Origin: Salinibacterium xinjiangense | GTDB taxonomy: Bacteria; Actinomycetota; Actinomycetes; Actinomycetales; Microbacteriaceae | NCBI RefSeq assembly: GCF_014645015.1 | Contig: NZ_BMLC01000002.1 | Coordinates: forward strand, 620,001 to 684,000 | Direction: 5' to 3' | Length of the DNA: 64,000 nucleotides | Shown: positions 61,481 to 64,000 of the stretch, one piece after another | Layout: each line of letters starts with the position of its first letter | Numbering within the stretch: the first letter of the stretch is position 1 | Made by a program: the position numbers and the translations under genes | Notes under the pieces: generated by a model | What the model was told of the DNA's origin: nothing | The model's input: the letters and a program-made list of their open reading frames with translations, nothing else | Database searches by the model: none

Positions 61481-61742
61481 AGGCTTCGGGGCTTGCCCCG
61501 GCTAAGAAAGTGGAGATTCTCCCACCTGTCAACCGCTTCTCAAGGTTACCGGGTTGTTACACCCCGTTTGATTGATGCAGCGGCCATATGAACAGTGCAG
61601 TAGCTGTGCGAATAGCCGCACAACATGTCTAGCTGCACGAAGTAGTTAGTCGCATGATCGAATAGCAGGGTGGATCAAGGGTTTCCCTCTTTCGTGCCGT
61701 GCGACAACCGTCGCGACTACACGTACTAGAAGGAGAACACGC
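61481..61742 (+). promoter_or_regulatory. Long structured leader of infC-rpmI-rplT
   Basis: TTGGTC (61446-61451) and TATTCT (61470-61475), 18 bp apart, form a plausible promoter. The transcript would carry about 260 nt before infC. It includes a CGGGG-CTTG-CCCCG hairpin near 61487 and other GC-rich inverted pairs. IF3 or L20 autoregulation is known for this operon in other bacteria; I could not match a specific RNA family. Confidence 0.45.
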
Positions 61743-62420
61743 ATCAGCGATCCCCGTACCAATGACCGAATCCGCGTTCCGGAGGTCCGTCTTGTTGGCC
61801 CCAACGGCGAGCAGGTCGGTGTCGTCCGTATCGAAGACGCTCTACGTCTGGCTGTGGAGGCAGACCTGGATCTGGTTGAGGTTGCTCCCAATTCCAAGCC
61901 TCCCGTTGCCAAGATCATGGATTACGGCAAGTTCAAGTACGAAGAGGCACAGAAGGCCAAGGAAGCCCGGCGTAACCAGGCGAACACGATCCTCAAGGAG
62001 GTTCGCTTCCGCCTCAAGATCGACACCCACGACTACGAGACGAAGCGCAAGCGCGCCGAGGGGTTTCTCGCAGCTGGCGACAAGGTCAAGGCCATGATCC
62101 TGTTCCGCGGGCGCGAGCAGTCCCGCCCCGACCAGGGCGTGCGCCTGCTCCAGAGATTTGCCGAAGATGTTTCGGAGTTCGGTTCCGTGGAATCGACCCC
62201 GATGATCGACGGCCGCAACATGGTCATGGTGATCGGCCCGCACAAGACGAAAGCAGCGGCGAAGGCAGAGGCTGACGCTCGCAAGGTCGCCAACAAGCCG
62301 GCACGTGCACAGGAAGACGCGGCTCCGGCCGCAGCACCGAGCATCCCAGACGTAGCCGAGGCGGCTCCCGCCCCGGTGGCAGCAGCAGTACCAACCAAAG
62401 AAGAGGAAAAAGATGCCTAA
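61743..62420 (+). CDS. infC: Translation initiation factor IF-3, AUC start codon
   Basis: The frame begins at ATC 61743, seven bases after AAGGAG, and encodes [19 protein letters not shown], the true IF-3 N-terminus; the first standard start codon (GTG at 61854) would remove 37 conserved residues. The protein has 225 residues, with [19 protein letters not shown] in the linker and an Ala-rich C-terminal tail longer than in E. coli. IF-3 checks the start codon on the 30S subunit, so a non-standard start lets the protein repress its own synthesis. The stop overlaps rpmI. Confidence 0.93.
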   Translation: MSDPRTNDRIRVPEVRLVGPNGEQVGVVRIEDALRLAVEADLDLVEVAPNSKPPVAKIMDYGKFKYEEAQKAKEARRNQANTILKEVRFRLKIDTHDYETKRKRAEGFLAAGDKVKAMILFRGREQSRPDQGVRLLQRFAEDVSEFGSVESTPMIDGRNMVMVIGPHKTKAAAKAEADARKVANKPARAQEDAAPAAAPSIPDVAEAAPAPVAAAVPTKEEEKDA

Positions 62421-62607
62421 GCAGAAGACGCACTCCGGTGCCAAGAAGCGCTTCAAGCTGACCGGTACCGGCAAGGTCATGAAGCAGCAGTCTGGCATGC
62501 GACACAACCTGGAAGTCAAGAGCGGCAAGCGCAAGCGCTCACTGAACCAGGAACAGGTCCTTGCTCCGCAGGACGCCAAGGTCATCAAGAAGCTTCTCGG
62601 TAAGTAA
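62413..62607 (+). CDS. rpmI: 50S ribosomal protein L35
   Basis: This 64-residue basic protein ([20 protein letters not shown], then [13 protein letters not shown]) has the full L35 length and pattern. Its ATG lies inside the end of infC after AAGAGGAAAAAG, so translation is coupled to infC. Confidence 0.97.
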   Translation: MPKQKTHSGAKKRFKLTGTGKVMKQQSGMRHNLEVKSGKRKRSLNQEQVLAPQDAKVIKKLLGK

Positions 62608-62624
62608 GGGTCAGGAACAGAACA

Positions 62625-63011
62625 ATGGCAAGAGTAAAAAGGGCAGTCAACGCCCACAAGAAGCGTCGCGTCATACTTGAGCGTGCCAAGGGTTACCGTG
62701 GACAGCGTTCGCGCCTCTACCGCAAGGCCAAGGAGCAGGTCACTCACTCCCTCGTCTACGCGTACCGTGACCGTCGTGCCCGCAAGGGTGACTTCCGTCG
62801 CCTGTGGATCCAGCGCATCAACGCGGCATCACGCGCCAACGGCCTCACGTACAACCGCCTCATCCAGGGCCTGAACCTGGCTGGCATCGAGGTCGACCGT
62901 CGCATCCTCGCCGACCTCGCTGTCACCGAGCCTGCCACGTTCGCGGCGATCGTTGCCACGGCGAAGGCGGCTTTGCCGGCCGACACGAGTGCACCGCGCG
63001 TCAGCGCCTGA
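62625..63011 (+). CDS. rplT: 50S ribosomal protein L20
   Basis: The 128-residue protein begins [20 protein letters not shown] and contains [20 protein letters not shown] and NRLIQGL, all characteristic of L20. It binds 23S rRNA early in 50S assembly and represses its own operon in several bacteria. It is 17 bp after rpmI and is followed by a strong terminator. Confidence 0.97.
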   Translation: MARVKRAVNAHKKRRVILERAKGYRGQRSRLYRKAKEQVTHSLVYAYRDRRARKGDFRRLWIQRINAASRANGLTYNRLIQGLNLAGIEVDRRILADLAVTEPATFAAIVATAKAALPADTSAPRVSA

Positions 63012-63028
63012 TCGGGCTCCATTACCGT

Positions 63029-63060
63029 CAGAAACCCCGGGCAACTGCCCGGGGTTTCTG
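63029..63060 (+). terminator. Terminator after rplT
   Basis: CAGAAACCCCGGGC pairs perfectly with GCCCGGGGTTTCTG around an AACT loop. The stem has 14 bp, with the T-rich tail partly inside the stem (GGTTTCTGTCATT). It ends the infC operon. Confidence 0.88.
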
Positions 63061-63143
63061 TCATTACCCCGCGGGCACACGATGGCGCCGCGGAATCGCT
63101 GGTGCGATTTTCAAGGCTGCAGCGCGCACATAAGCTTGAGCCC

Positions 63144-63947
63144 ATGATCGATAATCCACGTTCTCCCAGGGTCCGAGCTGTCGCCAAGCTGGCGAAGAGG
63201 GATGCCCGGTCCGAGACCGGGCTTTTTCTCTTGGAGGGCCCCCAGGCTGTTTCCGAGGCGCTGGAGTTCAGGCCCGAACTCCTGGTTGAGCTGTTCGCAA
63301 CTCCCACCGCATCGGAGCGGCACGGGGCGATCGCCCGCATGGCCGCCGAGGCGGGCCTCGAGGTCGAATTCGTGACGGAGGATGTCATCGATGCGATGGC
63401 AGACACTGTCACCCCACAGGGAGTCATCGCGGTCTGTCGCCAGTTCCCGACGTCCCTCAAAGACATTCTCGGGGGCGAGCCGAAGCTCATCGCGGTGCTC
63501 GAAGAGGTGCGCGATCCGGGTAACGCCGGCACGATCATCCGGGCCGCGGATGCTGCAGGTGCCGACGCGGTCATCCTCACCGGGCGCAGCGTCGACCTCT
63601 ACAACCCGAAAGTCGTCCGAGCGACGACCGGCTCCCTCTTCCACATTCCGGTTGCGGTCGGCGTCGAGCTCGAAGCCGTGCTCGAGAAAACGAAAGGCGC
63701 TGGGCTGCAGGTCATTGCGGCCGACATCAAGGGCGTCGACCTCCTTGTGGAGCGCACTGCTGGCACCCTCAGCGGGCCGACCGCATGGCTGTTCGGCAAT
63801 GAAGCTCGCGGGCTCTCTGACGAGCATTTCGCCCTTGCTGACCGGGCCATCAGCGTGCCGATCTATGGTCACGCCGAGTCGATGAACCTGGCCACCGCCG
63901 CGTCGGTGTGCCTCTATGAAAGCGCGTTCGCCCAGCGCTCGGTGTAG
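63144..63947 (+). CDS. TrmH/SpoU-family RNA 2'-O-methyltransferase
   Basis: The 267-residue protein has an N-terminal substrate-binding domain (SPRVRAVAKLAKRDARSETGLFLLEG) and the SPOUT knot motifs LEEVRDPGNAGTIIRAADAAG, WLFGNEARGLSDE and VPIYGHAESMNLATAASVCLYE. It methylates the 2'-hydroxyl of an rRNA or tRNA nucleotide using S-adenosylmethionine. Its position behind rplT is the usual actinobacterial one, usually followed by pheS. The ATG at 63144 gives the family N-terminus. The last 53 bases of the window hold no further feature. Confidence 0.9.
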   Translation: MIDNPRSPRVRAVAKLAKRDARSETGLFLLEGPQAVSEALEFRPELLVELFATPTASERHGAIARMAAEAGLEVEFVTEDVIDAMADTVTPQGVIAVCRQFPTSLKDILGGEPKLIAVLEEVRDPGNAGTIIRAADAAGADAVILTGRSVDLYNPKVVRATTGSLFHIPVAVGVELEAVLEKTKGAGLQVIAADIKGVDLLVERTAGTLSGPTAWLFGNEARGLSDEHFALADRAISVPIYGHAESMNLATAASVCLYESAFAQRSV

Positions 63948-64000
63948 CACGAATCGCATGTTTGCGGGGTGTCACGCTGGGGTTACGAATCCTCAGCTCG

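Overview
The window looks like high-GC Gram-positive chromosome, most likely Actinobacteria and probably Microbacteriaceae. The evidence is the GC-rich third positions, frequent GTG/TTG starts, many genes with a TANNNT-type -10 box only 6-8 nt before the start codon (leaderless transcripts), the housekeeping order gltX / leuCD-murA-plsC-gpsA-ddl / infC-rpmI-rplT, and a crtY-blh carotenoid pair. No rRNA, CRISPR array, integrase or replication origin was seen.

Layout. Positions 1-18,900 hold ordinary core and accessory genes: the end of a molybdenum-hydroxylase operon, small membrane proteins, serA, a divergent TetR/MFS-efflux pair sharing a palindromic operator, leuB-ilvE, a fumarylacetoacetate-hydrolase-like gene, gltX, lycopene cyclase plus a retinal-forming Brp/Blh dioxygenase, tRNA-Gln, a MerR regulator behind a tandem operator-like array, a GNAT acetyltransferase, an MBL hydrolase, a diacylglycerol-kinase-like gene and tRNA-Glu. 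Positions 19,000-26,700 are a reshuffled border: an aldehyde dehydrogenase, an IS481-type transposase relic, a Fur-family regulator with a tiny GxYVT-repeat protein, a leucine/valine-type dehydrogenase, an F420/FMN-type oxidoreductase, a TerC-family transporter behind a probable manganese riboswitch, and a broken PP2C phosphatase joined to an FHA fragment.

Positions 26,757-52,395 are the outstanding feature: about 25 kb of co-directional, mostly overlapping genes. They encode a zinc-ribbon membrane protein, a small membrane protein, a secreted and membrane-anchored vWA protein, a tubulin-like protein, a large two-TM protein, an HRDC-like/beta-domain protein, a GTPase-associated (GAP1-like) protein, a cytosolic vWA protein, a zinc-ribbon GTPase, three TerD proteins, a DUF475/TerC-type membrane protein, a CitE-like TIM-barrel enzyme, a phosphoribosyltransferase-StiP fusion, a HAD phosphatase, a multi-TM protein and a truncated zinc-ribbon protein. 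It combines a GTPase/vWA/tubulin membrane module with a Ter (tellurium-resistance/stress) module and its nucleoside-like metabolite-biosynthesis genes. Several of these proteins share a short GFD motif in otherwise low-complexity tails, which may be a docking signal.

The island is bracketed by direct repeats. A mosaic copy at 52,531-54,049 carries an aldehyde-dehydrogenase fragment fused in frame to the C-terminal half of TerC, then a PP2C fragment. It matches 19,391-20,010 and 25,101-25,999. One stretch of 536 bp is identical in both places, 28,050 bp apart, so excision or amplification of the island by homologous recombination is predicted.

Positions 54,500-64,000 return to core genes: a leucine leader peptide with hairpins, leuC, leuD, murA, plsC-like, gpsA, ddl, a DUF1844 gene, infC (AUC start) with rpmI and rplT, a strong terminator, and a TrmH/SpoU-type methyltransferase.
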